This document shows, in pieces, positions 55,014 through 63,861 of a DNA stretch of 64,000 nt; the stretch's first letter is position 1; each line of letters starts with the position of its first letter. Source of the stretch: Maricaulis sp. GTDB lineage: Bacteria; Pseudomonadota; Alphaproteobacteria; Caulobacterales; Maricaulaceae. Location of the stretch: positions 930,001 through 994,000 of the forward strand of contig NZ_JAEPNI010000001.1 of the NCBI RefSeq assembly GCF_017643475.1, written 5' to 3'. The translations under genes were made by a program, and so were the position numbers. The notes under the pieces were generated by a model. It saw only the letters and a list, made by a program, of their open reading frames with translations, had not been told where the DNA came from and did not search any database.

Positions 55014-55349
55014 ATGATTGTTTCAGCCCTTGCGCTTGCCCTGGCGAGCACCACGCTCACCAGCGACCATGAGCCCGGCCACGGTCATGCTCACCACGCC
55101 CAGGGCCAGTCGATGGTCGCGGCGGATGTTCGCACGGTCGATATCGCCAACCGCACCACGCTCTTGCGTCACGAAGCCATGCGTGAGCTTTCCATGCCGG
55201 CCATGGTAATGGAGTTTCGTATTGCCGATGATGTCGACATCACGCTATTCGAGCCGGGCGCAGCCTTGGTCATTACCGCCATCAATGGCGAAAACGGCCT
55301 GGAAGTCATCGCTGCCGCACCCGAGGAAGCAGAGAGTCACCACCACTAG
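55014..55349 (+). CDS. CusF-like periplasmic copper-binding protein
   Basis: A 111-residue small protein with a signal peptide (VSALALALASTTLTS) and a His-rich mature start (HEPGHGHAHHAQG). The CusF OB-type core is seen in HEAMRELSMPAMVMEFRI (with the Met pairs of the copper site), and the C-terminus is ESHHH. CusF-like chaperones deliver Cu(I) to efflux pumps. It lies five bases after the oxidase gene and abuts the PepSY gene. Confidence 0.9.
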   Translation: MIVSALALALASTTLTSDHEPGHGHAHHAQGQSMVAADVRTVDIANRTTLLRHEAMRELSMPAMVMEFRIADDVDITLFEPGAALVITAINGENGLEVIAAAPEEAESHHH

Positions 55350-56075
55350 ATGATTATCCAGCGCTGGGCCGTTCGCATTCACAAATGGGTTGCCCTGATC
55401 GTGGGTATCCAGATCGTTCTCTGGATCGCCGGCGGTCTGGTGATGAGCGCGCTGTCGCTGGAGATTGTGCGGGGTGAGCACAATATCGAGGAGGCAGGCG
55501 AACCTGCGCCGCTGCCAGTGGGCGAGGTGCTGGAGATAGGCGAAGCCGCCCGGATCGCCGAGCTGGACACCTCGGGCATGGAGAGTGTCGTGCTGGGGCG
55601 CTGGCTGGACCGGCCGGTCTATCGCTTCCATCCGGCCGAGGGGCATGTCGCCCTTGTCGATGCCGTGACCGGCGAGCAGCTCTCACCGCTCAGCGAGGAG
55701 ATGGCCATTGCCGTTGCCCGAGCCGATTATGCCGGGGACGAGATAATCGCGGCGGTGGAGTATTTCCAAGAGCCCACCTGGGAGTATCGCCGCGCCCATC
55801 CGGCCTGGCGGGTGTCCATCGATGACGGCGAGGGCACGCGGCTCTATGTGGCTGCCCATTCCGGCCGTGTCGACGCTCGCCGCAATGATGTCTGGCGCTT
55901 CTATGACTTCTTCTGGATGTTGCACATCATGGATTACGAGGCACGCGAGAACAGCCACCACCCGTTGATCATCACCGCCTCAGGCGCTGCCCTGTTGACC
56001 GTGCTGGCGGGCTTCCTCCTCTTGATCATCAAGATGACCCGCGCGGCACGAACGGTAATGGCGCGGCGGGATTAA
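55350..56075 (+). CDS. PepSY-domain membrane protein
   Basis: A 241-residue protein with a hydrophobic helix near the start ([23 protein letters not shown]) and one near the end ([20 protein letters not shown]). The part between is a periplasmic PepSY-type domain ([39 protein letters not shown]). Such proteins often accompany metal or siderophore reduction systems. The start codon directly follows the stop of the CusF-like gene. The stop shares TTAA with cobS. Confidence 0.85.
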   Translation: MIIQRWAVRIHKWVALIVGIQIVLWIAGGLVMSALSLEIVRGEHNIEEAGEPAPLPVGEVLEIGEAARIAELDTSGMESVVLGRWLDRPVYRFHPAEGHVALVDAVTGEQLSPLSEEMAIAVARADYAGDEIIAAVEYFQEPTWEYRRAHPAWRVSIDDGEGTRLYVAAHSGRVDARRNDVWRFYDFFWMLHIMDYEARENSHHPLIITASGAALLTVLAGFLLLIIKMTRAARTVMARRD

Positions 56076-57055
56076 GCCACCTCGGCCTTGATCGGGGCTT
56101 CGGGCAGGTCTTCTGCGAAGACGCGCTGGTACATTTCCGCGATGACCGGGCGTTCCAGCTCGTCACACTTGTTCAGGAAGGTGAGGCGGAAGGCGTGGCC
56201 GAGGTCGTTGAAGATCTCGTAGTTCTCCGCCCAGGTCAGCACCGTACGCGGGCTCATCACGGTGGAGATATCGCCATTGATGAAAGCTTCGCGGGAAAGA
56301 TCCGCGACCTTGACCATGTTGGCGACCATGTCCTCGCCGCCATCGGCCGCTGCAATCTTTTTCATCTTGGCCAGGACGATCTTGTTCTCGGTCTCGAACG
56401 GCAGGTAGTTCAGCGTCGAGACGATGGACCAGCGGTCCATCTGGCCCTGGTTGATCTGTTGCGTGCCGTGATAGAGGCCGGTGGTATCACCCAGACCGAT
56501 CGTGTTCGTGGTGGCGAACAGGCGGAAATGCGGGTGCGGGCGGATGACCTTGGTCTGGTCCAGCAGGGTCAGAGAGCCGGAGGCTTCCAGCACGCGCTGG
56601 ATCACGAACATCACGTCCGGACGACCGGCATCATATTCATCAAACAGGAGGGCGACCGGGCGTTGCAGAGCCCAGGGCAGGATGCCTTCCTGGAATTCGG
56701 TGATCTGTTTGCCGTCCTTGAGGACGATGGCGTCCTTGCCGACCATGTCGATACGGCTGACATGGCTGTCCAGGTTTACGCGCACCATCGGCCAGTTGAG
56801 GCGGGCGGCGACCTGTTCGACATGGGTGGATTTACCGGTGCCGTGATAGCCCTGGATCATGACGCGGCGATTATAGGCAAACCCCGCCAGGATGGAGCGC
56901 GTGGTCGCCGGGTCGAAGACATAGTTCTCGTCAATGATCGGCGTGTGATCGTCACGCTGCGAGAACATCGGCACCTCGAAGCCGGCATCGAAACCGAACA
57001 GCGCTTTGGTGTCTGCAATGGCGTCAGGCGCCTGGAGGGGGAAACTATCGCTCAT
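56072..57055 (-). CDS. cobS: Cobaltochelatase subunit CobS (AAA+ ATPase)
   Basis: A 327-residue AAA+ ATPase that drives cobalt insertion into hydrogenobyrinate diamide together with CobT and CobN. Walker A is [19 protein letters not shown] near residue 87, Walker B is [18 protein letters not shown] near 150, and further motifs are [23 protein letters not shown]. The start at 57055 is chosen for homology; the frame to 57181 has no ribosome site. Downstream of the J-domain gene. Confidence 0.95.
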   Translation of the reverse strand: MSDSFPLQAPDAIADTKALFGFDAGFEVPMFSQRDDHTPIIDENYVFDPATTRSILAGFAYNRRVMIQGYHGTGKSTHVEQVAARLNWPMVRVNLDSHVSRIDMVGKDAIVLKDGKQITEFQEGILPWALQRPVALLFDEYDAGRPDVMFVIQRVLEASGSLTLLDQTKVIRPHPHFRLFATTNTIGLGDTTGLYHGTQQINQGQMDRWSIVSTLNYLPFETENKIVLAKMKKIAAADGGEDMVANMVKVADLSREAFINGDISTVMSPRTVLTWAENYEIFNDLGHAFRLTFLNKCDELERPVIAEMYQRVFAEDLPEAPIKAEVA

Positions 57056-57165
57056 GGAACCGGTCTTCTTGGGGAGGTGGCTGGGCCAACGAATAAGATG
57101 ACTAGATCTATAGCACGCTGCCGATGCGGGGGAAGGCCAGTGCCAAAACGCTCGGCAGTTGGAGG

Positions 57166-57780
57166 CTAGGCCATGCCGCAATTCTTGAGGATCTGGTAGG
57201 CCGCGATGACGCGTCCCAGCTGTTCCTCGGAGGAGCGGTCGCCGCCATTGGAATCCGGGTGGAACTGGCGCACCAGTTCCGCATAACGCTTGCGAACCGC
57301 CGAGGGTTTCACATCCGGATCAAGCGACATGGTCTCCAGCGCCTTGGTCTGCAGACGGCCCATGCGGGGACCGGTATCCGCCTCGCGTTCGGGCTCCTTG
57401 CGATCGCCGAACATGCCATAGGGGTCGGAGAAACCATCCTGGAAATTCTTCGACGCCTTGGAGGCCTTGGCCGAGGCCGAGTGCGTATTGCGCCAGCTCC
57501 AGGTCGGGCGATGGCCATAGGCCGCGCTCTCGCGGAAGGACTGGGCGGCGCTTTCGCTCATGCCCTCGAAGAAATTCCACGACTTGTTGTATTCAGCTGC
57601 ATGGCTCTGACAGAACCAGTAGAAGTCGTTGAGCTGGTCATTGGACTTGGGCGCACGGCTGTCGCCATGTTTGTTACAGCCGGGCCATTCGCACACACGT
57701 TCCTCCGGCGCCGGCTCGTCCTTGGGCGGCTTGATCCGGATGTCCTTGAAACGCGGTTTATAGTTGAATGCTTCAGCCAT
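57166..57780 (-). CDS. J-domain protein with N-terminal Cys cluster
   Basis: A 204-residue protein. The C-terminal J domain (about 145-200) has the HPD motif in [20 protein letters not shown] and [10 protein letters not shown]. The N-terminal half has a possible zinc site: [15 protein letters not shown] and [12 protein letters not shown]. In alphaproteobacteria this protein is commonly found next to cobS and bolA. Partner Hsp70 is not near. Confidence 0.92.
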   Translation of the reverse strand: MAEAFNYKPRFKDIRIKPPKDEPAPEERVCEWPGCNKHGDSRAPKSNDQLNDFYWFCQSHAAEYNKSWNFFEGMSESAAQSFRESAAYGHRPTWSWRNTHSASAKASKASKNFQDGFSDPYGMFGDRKEPEREADTGPRMGRLQTKALETMSLDPDVKPSAVRKRYAELVRQFHPDSNGGDRSSEEQLGRVIAAYQILKNCGMA

Positions 57781-57843
57781 GTTTCTAAGTATGGGGGCTC
57801 GCTGGTAAAGCGGCAATGAAAGCGACGAGAAAAGAGATCAAAA

Positions 57844-58107
57844 ATGTCTGATGTCCGCGTCCTGATCGAAACCAAGCTGCAAGCCGCCTTCACGCCGGCC
57901 GAGCTGGATGTGATCGATGACAGCCATCTGCACGCCGGACATGCCGGTGCCCGCCCGGGTGGTCAAAGTCATTTCACAGTGAAAATTGTCGCTGACCGTT
58001 TCAAGGGTCAGAACCGTGTCGCCATTCACCGCATGATCAACGAGGCCCTGGCCGAGGAGCTGGCCGGCCCGGTGCATGCGCTGGCGATCAAGGCGAGCGC
58101 GCCGTGA
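57844..58107 (+). CDS. BolA-family protein
   Basis: An 87-residue BolA fold: VLIETKLQAAFTPAELDVIDDSHLHAGHAGARPGGQSHFTVKIVADRF and VAIHRMINEALAEELAGPVHALAIKA. BolA proteins work with monothiol glutaredoxins in Fe-S cluster handling. It is divergent from the J-domain gene and overlaps the next gene by GTGA. Confidence 0.95.
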   Translation: MSDVRVLIETKLQAAFTPAELDVIDDSHLHAGHAGARPGGQSHFTVKIVADRFKGQNRVAIHRMINEALAEELAGPVHALAIKASAP

Positions 58108-58382
58108 CGACCAGGAGCAGGCTGGCTCTGTTTCGCATCTTTGCCGCCCTGCTTGGTGTGTTTGGCCTGCTCCATCTGATGGGGCTCGGGCGAGATTATT
58201 CGTTCATATCGATCGGGTTTTTCACGCTGGTTGTCGCGGTGGCCGGTTATCTGGCCCGGGCAGTGGTTAAAGGGCGTCATGCCAGCCCACATTTACGCTG
58301 GCGGCGCATGTTGTTTGCGACAGCTGTTGCGCTCGCCGTGCTCTTCGCGGTTGCGGTTGGCGTCAATCTCTTCGTCTATTGA
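58104..58382 (+). CDS. Small membrane protein, hypothetical
   Basis: A 92-residue protein with three hydrophobic segments (about 9-25, 32-52 and 70-90), starting at GTG overlapped with bolA. The family is unknown to me. Coupling to bolA suggests co-expression. Confidence 0.72.
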   Translation: MTTRSRLALFRIFAALLGVFGLLHLMGLGRDYSFISIGFFTLVVAVAGYLARAVVKGRHASPHLRWRRMLFATAVALAVLFAVAVGVNLFVY

Positions 58383-58390
58383 GCGAGGAG

Positions 58391-58455
58391 CCAGATGGGG
58401 CTGGCTCGCCTTCGCCACGGCTACGGCGAGCCCACTTCTCCGGAGGCGAAGATAA
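58391..58455. repeat. Short GC-rich hairpin sequence between convergent genes
   Basis: The stretch contains GGCTCGCCTTCGCC and GGCGAGCCCACTTCTCC, so GGCTCGCC pairs with GGCGAGCC (58402-58409 and 58425-58432). The pieces GGCTCGCC, GTAGCC and CCCACTT resemble those at 26262-26290 in the repeat block, suggesting a small member of the same repeat family. Confidence 0.5.
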
Positions 58456-58456
58456 A

Positions 58457-59407
58457 CTACCCCCAGCCCGGGCCTGTCAGGACTTCCAGCGCTGATGCCA
58501 CGGCGATCGGCTGGTCCAGGATCAGGTGATGCTGCGCGTCCGGGATCGAGATCATCGAGGTCTCAGGCCCGAACGTCTCGCGCATGAAGGCCCAGATCTC
58601 GTCATTGACCAGGATGCTGTCGCCGCCGCGGAAAAGCGCGACACGGGTTTTCAGCGATGCCGCCAGCTCGGCCGGCGGCTTGCGGTCATATTCCAGCTTT
58701 TCCCAGAGATGGGGATCAAATTTCCACGTCCAGCCGGTCGTGCCATCTGGCCGTGTCGCCTGTTTCAGGGACTGACGGGCGATGTGGTCGAGCAGGAAAG
58801 CGTTCTCGCATGGCTGTTCCGGCAGAAGGCGGAAGCGTTCCAGCGCTGCCTCGAAAGTCGCATAGGTATTGCCGCCGCGGCTGGGCGGGCTGGAGCGGCG
58901 CTGTTCCTCCAGCGGGCGGATCGGGCTGTCGAGAATGGCGACGCCGCGCAATTTCTCGCCATATTCCATGGCCGTGGCCAGGCTGACAAACCCGCCAAAG
59001 GAGTGACCGACCACATAGGGTGCACCTGCGTCAAAGGCACCGCCGTCACGGGCGACGGTCATGACTTCCTTGGCATAAAGATCCATGCGGTAGGTGTCGC
59101 GGTGATCACTGTCGCCCATGCCGGACAGGTCCAGCGCCACCACACGTCGGGTCGGCGCCAGGAAGGGCGCGATACTGTCCCACCAGTCCTTGTGGGCGAC
59201 ACCGCCATGCACCAGCACCAGGCCGGGCTGACCACGCTCGCCCCAGGCTTTCCAGTGAATGTTGGCTTCCTCGACTACGGATATGCCGGTGTCGACGGAA
59301 GTTTCAAGGGCTTTTTCGAACCATGCCGGAGCCGGCGGTTTGGCGCCGGCAAACTCCTTCAGCGGAGCAGGCGGACGCTTCATCGGGGAGACTTTTGTTT
59401 TTGTCAT
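58457..59407 (-). CDS. Alpha/beta hydrolase
   Basis: A 316-residue hydrolase of the classical alpha/beta fold. The oxyanion region is LVLVHGGVAHKDWWDSIAPFL, the nucleophile elbow is VVGHSFGGFVSLA near residue 150, and the late His lies in PDAQHHLILDQP. The N-terminal 30 residues are Pro-rich. The substrate is unknown. A second Met at residue 9 is an alternative start. Confidence 0.92.
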   Translation of the reverse strand: MTKTKVSPMKRPPAPLKEFAGAKPPAPAWFEKALETSVDTGISVVEEANIHWKAWGERGQPGLVLVHGGVAHKDWWDSIAPFLAPTRRVVALDLSGMGDSDHRDTYRMDLYAKEVMTVARDGGAFDAGAPYVVGHSFGGFVSLATAMEYGEKLRGVAILDSPIRPLEEQRRSSPPSRGGNTYATFEAALERFRLLPEQPCENAFLLDHIARQSLKQATRPDGTTGWTWKFDPHLWEKLEYDRKPPAELAASLKTRVALFRGGDSILVNDEIWAFMRETFGPETSMISIPDAQHHLILDQPIAVASALEVLTGPGWG

Positions 59408-59444
59408 GCCCTAGCGCTAGACCCGCCCGGGCAGGGCGTCAATC

Positions 59445-60257
59445 TCAACCCGGCTGCAAACCGAGCAATTGGGGGACGACGAATACGGCCCATGCATTAT
59501 TGGCCATATGTCCGAGTACGGGGGCGGCAACGCGTCCGGTGACGACGCGGGCGATGCCCAGGCCAACGCCGAGGAAGAAGGTCGTCGTCATGACGAGCAG
59601 GCCCTGGGGTGTGTGGATCAGGCCGAAGGCGACGGACGAGATCAGGATGGCGAAGATGGTCGGCACGCCGCGCGCCATCAGCATGGGCAGCATCCAGCCG
59701 CGAAAGAGGATCTCCTCCACGATGGGGGCGGCAATGACCGACAGGAGGACAACGGCCCACAGGGCCGCGCCGGACTGGGTGACGTCATCCACATTGGTCA
59801 GGTCTTCCGGTGCCGCGCCACCGGACAGGGTCAGGCTGGCATCGACCATGGCAAATTCGTGGAACATCACCGATAGGCGACCCCCGATCGTGATGACGAA
59901 CAGCAGAACCAGAATGGCGAGGGCAATCTCGGAGAACTTGACCGGCATGATCGAGAAGGCCGAGCGCGCGGCGCCATAACCTGAAAAGCGGACCCACATG
60001 ATCAGGGCGAGCGTTGCGTAAGCCGCAGCAGATGCCGTGAAGATCACCGTGTTCAGCAATTGTGCGTCCGGTGACAGCGAGAACATCTGCCAGGTCGAGG
60101 CGACAACCATCGAGAAAGCAATGAAGAGTACAAACAGCAGGATCGGCCAGACGATCATGCCCGGCAGGCTGTGGATGATCGCCAGGCGGTGTTCCGGCGC
60201 AATGCGCGAGAACCCGTCTTTTTCCGGAAATCTCCAGGCCGGTTCGTGTGTCGACAT
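59445..60257 (-). CDS. CPBP-family intramembrane metalloprotease
   Basis: A 270-residue polytopic protein with about seven hydrophobic segments. The CAAX-protease/bacteriocin-processing motif is IAAPIVEEILFRGWMLPML (E-E-x3-R), with the second part in SSVAFGLIHTPQGLLVM and the third in LGHMANNAW. The substrate is unknown. The start at 60257 is chosen because MSTHEPAWRFPEKDG fits and the longer frame has no ribosome site. Confidence 0.92.
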   Translation of the reverse strand: MSTHEPAWRFPEKDGFSRIAPEHRLAIIHSLPGMIVWPILLFVLFIAFSMVVASTWQMFSLSPDAQLLNTVIFTASAAAYATLALIMWVRFSGYGAARSAFSIMPVKFSEIALAILVLLFVITIGGRLSVMFHEFAMVDASLTLSGGAAPEDLTNVDDVTQSGAALWAVVLLSVIAAPIVEEILFRGWMLPMLMARGVPTIFAILISSVAFGLIHTPQGLLVMTTTFFLGVGLGIARVVTGRVAAPVLGHMANNAWAVFVVPQLLGLQPG

Positions 60258-60459
60258 GTTCAGCGGGCTCCGGCCTGTGGCTAGCTGAGGTGAGCATATC
60301 ACAACAACGCCCTGAGTCTTATGCTTAACCCTTCGTTGCCGACGCTTTCACGTGAAATTTAGACAAGTGTCCCATAACGGTTCGCATAGACGCCCCGTCA
60401 GCGATGGCGGTGAGGCCAAAGGCCCGGCGAGAATATAAGCGACCGAAAAGGCGTGGGTG

Positions 60460-61902
60460 ATGGTGAAATCTGTTCTGATCGTCGATGACGATCCGACACA
60501 ACGCCGCCTGTTGCAGGCGGTGATCGAAAAGCAGGGTTTCAGGGCCGAGACCGCTGAAAGCGGCGAGGATGCCCTGGACCGCATCGCATCCGGGGGAGTT
60601 GATGTGATGCTGCTCGATCTGATCATGCCGGGAATGGACGGCATGGAGACGCTCGAGGCTGTTCAGCACAAACAACCGGATCTCCCTGTTATTGTCCTGA
60701 CTGCTTCCGGCGGTATCGAGACAGTTGTTGCGGCCATGCGCGGCGGCGCGGCAGACTTCTTCGTCAAGCCGGCCAGCCCCGAACGGATCACGGTATCCAT
60801 CCGTAATGCACTGAAGGTCCAGAACCTGTCCGGTGAGGTGAAACGCCTGACCAAGAAGGTCGAGGGTCGTCTCGGTTTCTCCGACATGATTGCCGGTGCA
60901 CCGGCCATGCAACAGGTTGTGCGCCTGGGCGAGCGTGCAGCACAGTCGGACATTCCGATCCTCATCACCGGTGAGAGTGGTGTGGGCAAGGAGCTGGTTG
61001 CGCAATCGATCATGGCGGCAAGCAAACGGGCCGGAGAGCCCTTTGTTGCGGTGAACTGCGGTGCGATCCCGGAGAATCTGGTGGAGTCGACGCTTTTCGG
61101 TCACGAAAAGGGCGCGTTCACAGGGGCTGTGGGCAAACACGCAGGCAAATTCCAGGAAGCCGATGGTGGCACGTTATTCCTGGACGAGATCGGCGAACTG
61201 CCGCTGGACATGCAGGTCAAGCTGTTGCGGGCCCTGCAGGAAGGCGAGGTCGACCCGGTCGGTTCCAAACGCCCTGTAAAGGTCAATGTGCGGATCATCT
61301 CTGCAACCAACCGGGACCTGGCCGAACAGGTCGCCGCGGGCCAGTTCCGTGAAGATCTCTTCTATCGTCTGAATGTGTTCCCGATCGAGGTGCCCTCGCT
61401 GCAGGAACGCAAGGAAGATGTACCGGCCCTGGTTCGGCATTTCATCGGACGTTTCAATGCCCAGGAGGACAAGTCGATCCTGGATGCGGCGCCGGAAACG
61501 CACGCGCTTCTGTCCAGCTATGACTGGCCGGGCAATGTGCGCCAGCTGGAGAATTCGGTGTTCCGGGCGGTCGTGCTCGCGGACAGCGATTATCTCAAGC
61601 CGGAGGACTTCCCGCAGATTTCCGGACTGACCCCGTCGATCGAGGCAGATGGTCCGGTCAGCACGGCTGATGTGCTGGCGGATGTCGTTGCCGGGGCGTC
61701 GGTACCGGTCGAGATCATGGATGATGGCGGTCATCTGCGATCCTTGGAAGACATCGAGCGCGATCTTATCGAGTTCGCTATCGAGAATTATGCTGGTCGC
61801 ATGAGCGAGGTTGCACGCCGGTTGGGTGTCGGACGCTCGACGCTTTATCGAAAGGTTCGCGAATACGACCTGGACGTGGATGGCGTTCGCGCCACGGGTT
61901 GA
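60460..61902 (+). CDS. NtrC-type sigma-54-dependent response regulator
   Basis: A 480-residue regulator in three parts: a receiver domain (about 1-120; acidic DDD pocket near residue 10, phospho-Asp in LLDLIMPGMDG), an AAA+ domain (about 145-375; Walker A GESGVGKE, sigma-54 contact motif GAFTGA, Walker B GGTLFLDEIGELPL), and a C-terminal Fis-type helix-turn-helix (MSEVARRLGVGRSTLYRKVREY). No sensor kinase is adjacent. The GTG three bases before is an alternative start. Confidence 0.95.
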   Translation: MVKSVLIVDDDPTQRRLLQAVIEKQGFRAETAESGEDALDRIASGGVDVMLLDLIMPGMDGMETLEAVQHKQPDLPVIVLTASGGIETVVAAMRGGAADFFVKPASPERITVSIRNALKVQNLSGEVKRLTKKVEGRLGFSDMIAGAPAMQQVVRLGERAAQSDIPILITGESGVGKELVAQSIMAASKRAGEPFVAVNCGAIPENLVESTLFGHEKGAFTGAVGKHAGKFQEADGGTLFLDEIGELPLDMQVKLLRALQEGEVDPVGSKRPVKVNVRIISATNRDLAEQVAAGQFREDLFYRLNVFPIEVPSLQERKEDVPALVRHFIGRFNAQEDKSILDAAPETHALLSSYDWPGNVRQLENSVFRAVVLADSDYLKPEDFPQISGLTPSIEADGPVSTADVLADVVAGASVPVEIMDDGGHLRSLEDIERDLIEFAIENYAGRMSEVARRLGVGRSTLYRKVREYDLDVDGVRATG

Positions 61903-61927
61903 TCCACGACGCACATCGGGGGATGTG

Positions 61928-61962
61928 AAGGCCGGTGATCGGGGGATCGCCGGCCTTTGTCG
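61928..61962. terminator. Terminator between sigma-54 regulator and ASCH gene
   Basis: AAGGCCGG and CCGGCCTT form the main stem with an inner GATC pair and a G-rich loop, followed by TTGTCGTTT on the plus strand. It lies between convergent genes. Confidence 0.65.
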
Positions 61963-61971
61963 TTTGCTGTG

Positions 61972-62442
61972 TCAGCGCTCGGGGACCCAGGCCAGCTCGA
62001 ACCGCTCATAGACCGCGTCCATGTCGGTGGAGAAGGTGAAACCCTCGCGCTCGGCCTCGCGCTGCCAGAAGGCGCAATGGCCCTGCATCCAGTCTTCCAG
62101 CGTTCGATCACCTTCACCCTCGTCCCAGGCGAATTGGGCATCGGTGTCACGGACCGGCTTGATCTCGACCGATGTGATCCGCAGCACACAGCGCGGCTCA
62201 TCTCTGCCATCGAGCACGATCGTCAGATTGCCCACGCGCGGCAGCTCGCTGTCGGCATCCGGGCCGAGATACCAGCGGGCGAGGGAACAGGTGGCGCGTT
62301 TCTGGCCGATAAGTATCAGGCCCAACAGCTCGTCCGCCATTTCAGGGCTGTCGCCAAAGGCGGAGATGTCCTGCGGCCGGTCGGCGGTTTCGCCCGTCGC
62401 TGCCTTGAAACTCTCCCAGAATGTGCGCTGTCCAGGTGTCAT
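61972..62442 (-). CDS. ASCH domain-containing protein
   Basis: A 156-residue protein of the ASCH (PUA-like) fold: LLGLILIGQKRATCSLARWY, VGNLTIVLDGRDEPRCVLRITSVEIKPV and WDEGEGDRTLEDWMQGHCAFWQRE are characteristic. ASCH proteins bind nucleic acid or modified nucleosides; some hydrolyse N4-acetylcytidine. The start at 62442 follows GAGGGG; the frame to 62496 is less supported. Confidence 0.9.
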   Translation of the reverse strand: MTPGQRTFWESFKAATGETADRPQDISAFGDSPEMADELLGLILIGQKRATCSLARWYLGPDADSELPRVGNLTIVLDGRDEPRCVLRITSVEIKPVRDTDAQFAWDEGEGDRTLEDWMQGHCAFWQREAEREGFTFSTDMDAVYERFELAWVPER

Positions 62443-62488
62443 GTCTGCCCCCTCGCCCAAACGTGCATATACCCATGATAGTGGCGGC

Positions 62489-63247
62489 ATGAACAAGGAT
62501 GAATACCGCGCTCATCTGCATGACCTGCAGATCGAGCTGGTGGCCATGCAGCGCCATCTCATCGCTGGTAATCACCGCTTGCTGATCCTGCTGGAGGGGC
62601 GTGATGCGGCCGGCAAGGGCGGCTTGATCAAGCGCATCACCGAACATCTCAGCCCGCGCGAAACCCGGGTGATTGCCCTGGGTAAGCCGAACGCACGGGA
62701 TCGTGGCAGCTGGTATTTCCAGCGTTACGTCCCGCATTTGCCCAGCGCCGGAGAGTGCGTGATTTTCAACCGCTCCTGGTACAACCGGGCAGGCGTGGAG
62801 CCGGTGATGGGGTTCTGCACACGCGAGGAGCGTGACAGTTTCCTCGATCAGGTCGTGCCTTTCGAGCGCATGCAGGTCGAGGCCGGAACGACGCTTCTGA
62901 AATACTATCTCGACATTTCGCGCGAGGAGCAGGCAGCGAGGCTGGAAGCACGCCAGAGTGATCCGCTGAAGACCTGGAAGACCAGCCCGATCGATGCCGT
63001 CGCGCTGCAGAAATACGACGCCTATACCGTTGCGCGTGACCACATGCTTCAGTGCAGTGACCACGAACACGGGCGCTGGGGCATTGTCCGGGCTGACAAC
63101 AAACACGAAGCGCGGATCAATGTGATCCGGGATATTCTGCGATCCGTTCCACACCCCGGACCGATCCGTGAGGACCAGGCATCGGACCGCGATATCGTCT
63201 TCCGCTTCCGTCCGAACATGCTGACGAACGGCTCTTTGGCGCGCTAG
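62489..63247 (+). CDS. ppk2: Polyphosphate kinase 2
   Basis: A 252-residue class I PPK2. Walker A is LLILLEGRDAAGKGGLIKRI near residue 36, Walker B with lid region in GECVIFNRSWYNRAGVEPVMGFC, and a late TPWHVVRADNK-like segment appears as RWGIVRADNKHEARINVI. Such enzymes transfer phosphate between polyphosphate and nucleotides, favouring use of polyphosphate to make GTP or ATP. It is divergent from the ASCH gene; the stop codon overlaps that of the next gene in CTAG. Confidence 0.94.
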   Translation: MNKDEYRAHLHDLQIELVAMQRHLIAGNHRLLILLEGRDAAGKGGLIKRITEHLSPRETRVIALGKPNARDRGSWYFQRYVPHLPSAGECVIFNRSWYNRAGVEPVMGFCTREERDSFLDQVVPFERMQVEAGTTLLKYYLDISREEQAARLEARQSDPLKTWKTSPIDAVALQKYDAYTVARDHMLQCSDHEHGRWGIVRADNKHEARINVIRDILRSVPHPGPIREDQASDRDIVFRFRPNMLTNGSLAR

Positions 63248-63705
63248 TGGATGGCGGTGGGCGCGTGATCGAGGCGCGCCGTGTCGCCAGCTGTCGGTGC
63301 GTGACGGTCCACCCAACTCGAATAAACCGGGCGCAGGGCTGATTCCTTCTTGAACAGGACCAGAAGGCGGCGGCGTAGGCGGTGAACCGTCAGCTCTATC
63401 ATGTCGGCATCAGGCGTGTCCGCCTGCATGCTGAGCTCGAGATAAGAGCGCAACACCTCGATGCGCTCGATCAGGCCATAGAGCTTGAAATCGAGATGGC
63501 GGATATAGTCGCGTGTCGCCGGATCTTCCAGCAGGGGCGAATAGATCAGCTCGCTCTTCAGCTCGGCCGTCGTGTTGAGTTCACGCATGGCTGACTGCAG
63601 CGCGTCGCGCCCGCCCTGCGTGCCCAGACCGTGATCCAGAGCCTCGTCGAGCCGGTCGATAATTCCGGTTTCGAGGCTTTGCAGCATCGCAATTTGTTTC
63701 AGCAT
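63244..63705 (-). CDS. Helical protein of unknown function
   Basis: A 153-residue soluble protein that I do not recognise. It reads as long helices (LKQIAMLQSLETGIIDRLDEALDHG, HLDFKLYGLIERIEVLRSYLEL, ELTVHRLRRRLLVLFKKESALRP), with no Cys or signal peptide. The ATG at 63705 has GGAGA upstream; a GTG at 63726 is an alternative. Proximity to ppk2 is convergent only. Confidence 0.68.
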   Translation of the reverse strand: MLKQIAMLQSLETGIIDRLDEALDHGLGTQGGRDALQSAMRELNTTAELKSELIYSPLLEDPATRDYIRHLDFKLYGLIERIEVLRSYLELSMQADTPDADMIELTVHRLRRRLLVLFKKESALRPVYSSWVDRHAPTAGDTARLDHAPTAIH

Positions 63706-63861
63706 CTGCGGGTCTCCGATGGGCACTTCGCCTTACCAGCTGTGCCGATCCCTCGCGCTCACAAAACGGTGACAAGTTTAATAGAAATTGAAACCTGAGT
63801 CATGTCGCATACCTGATGGCCGCTAAGAGTAGTATTGTCTGCGCCTACACGTGTTTCTGCG

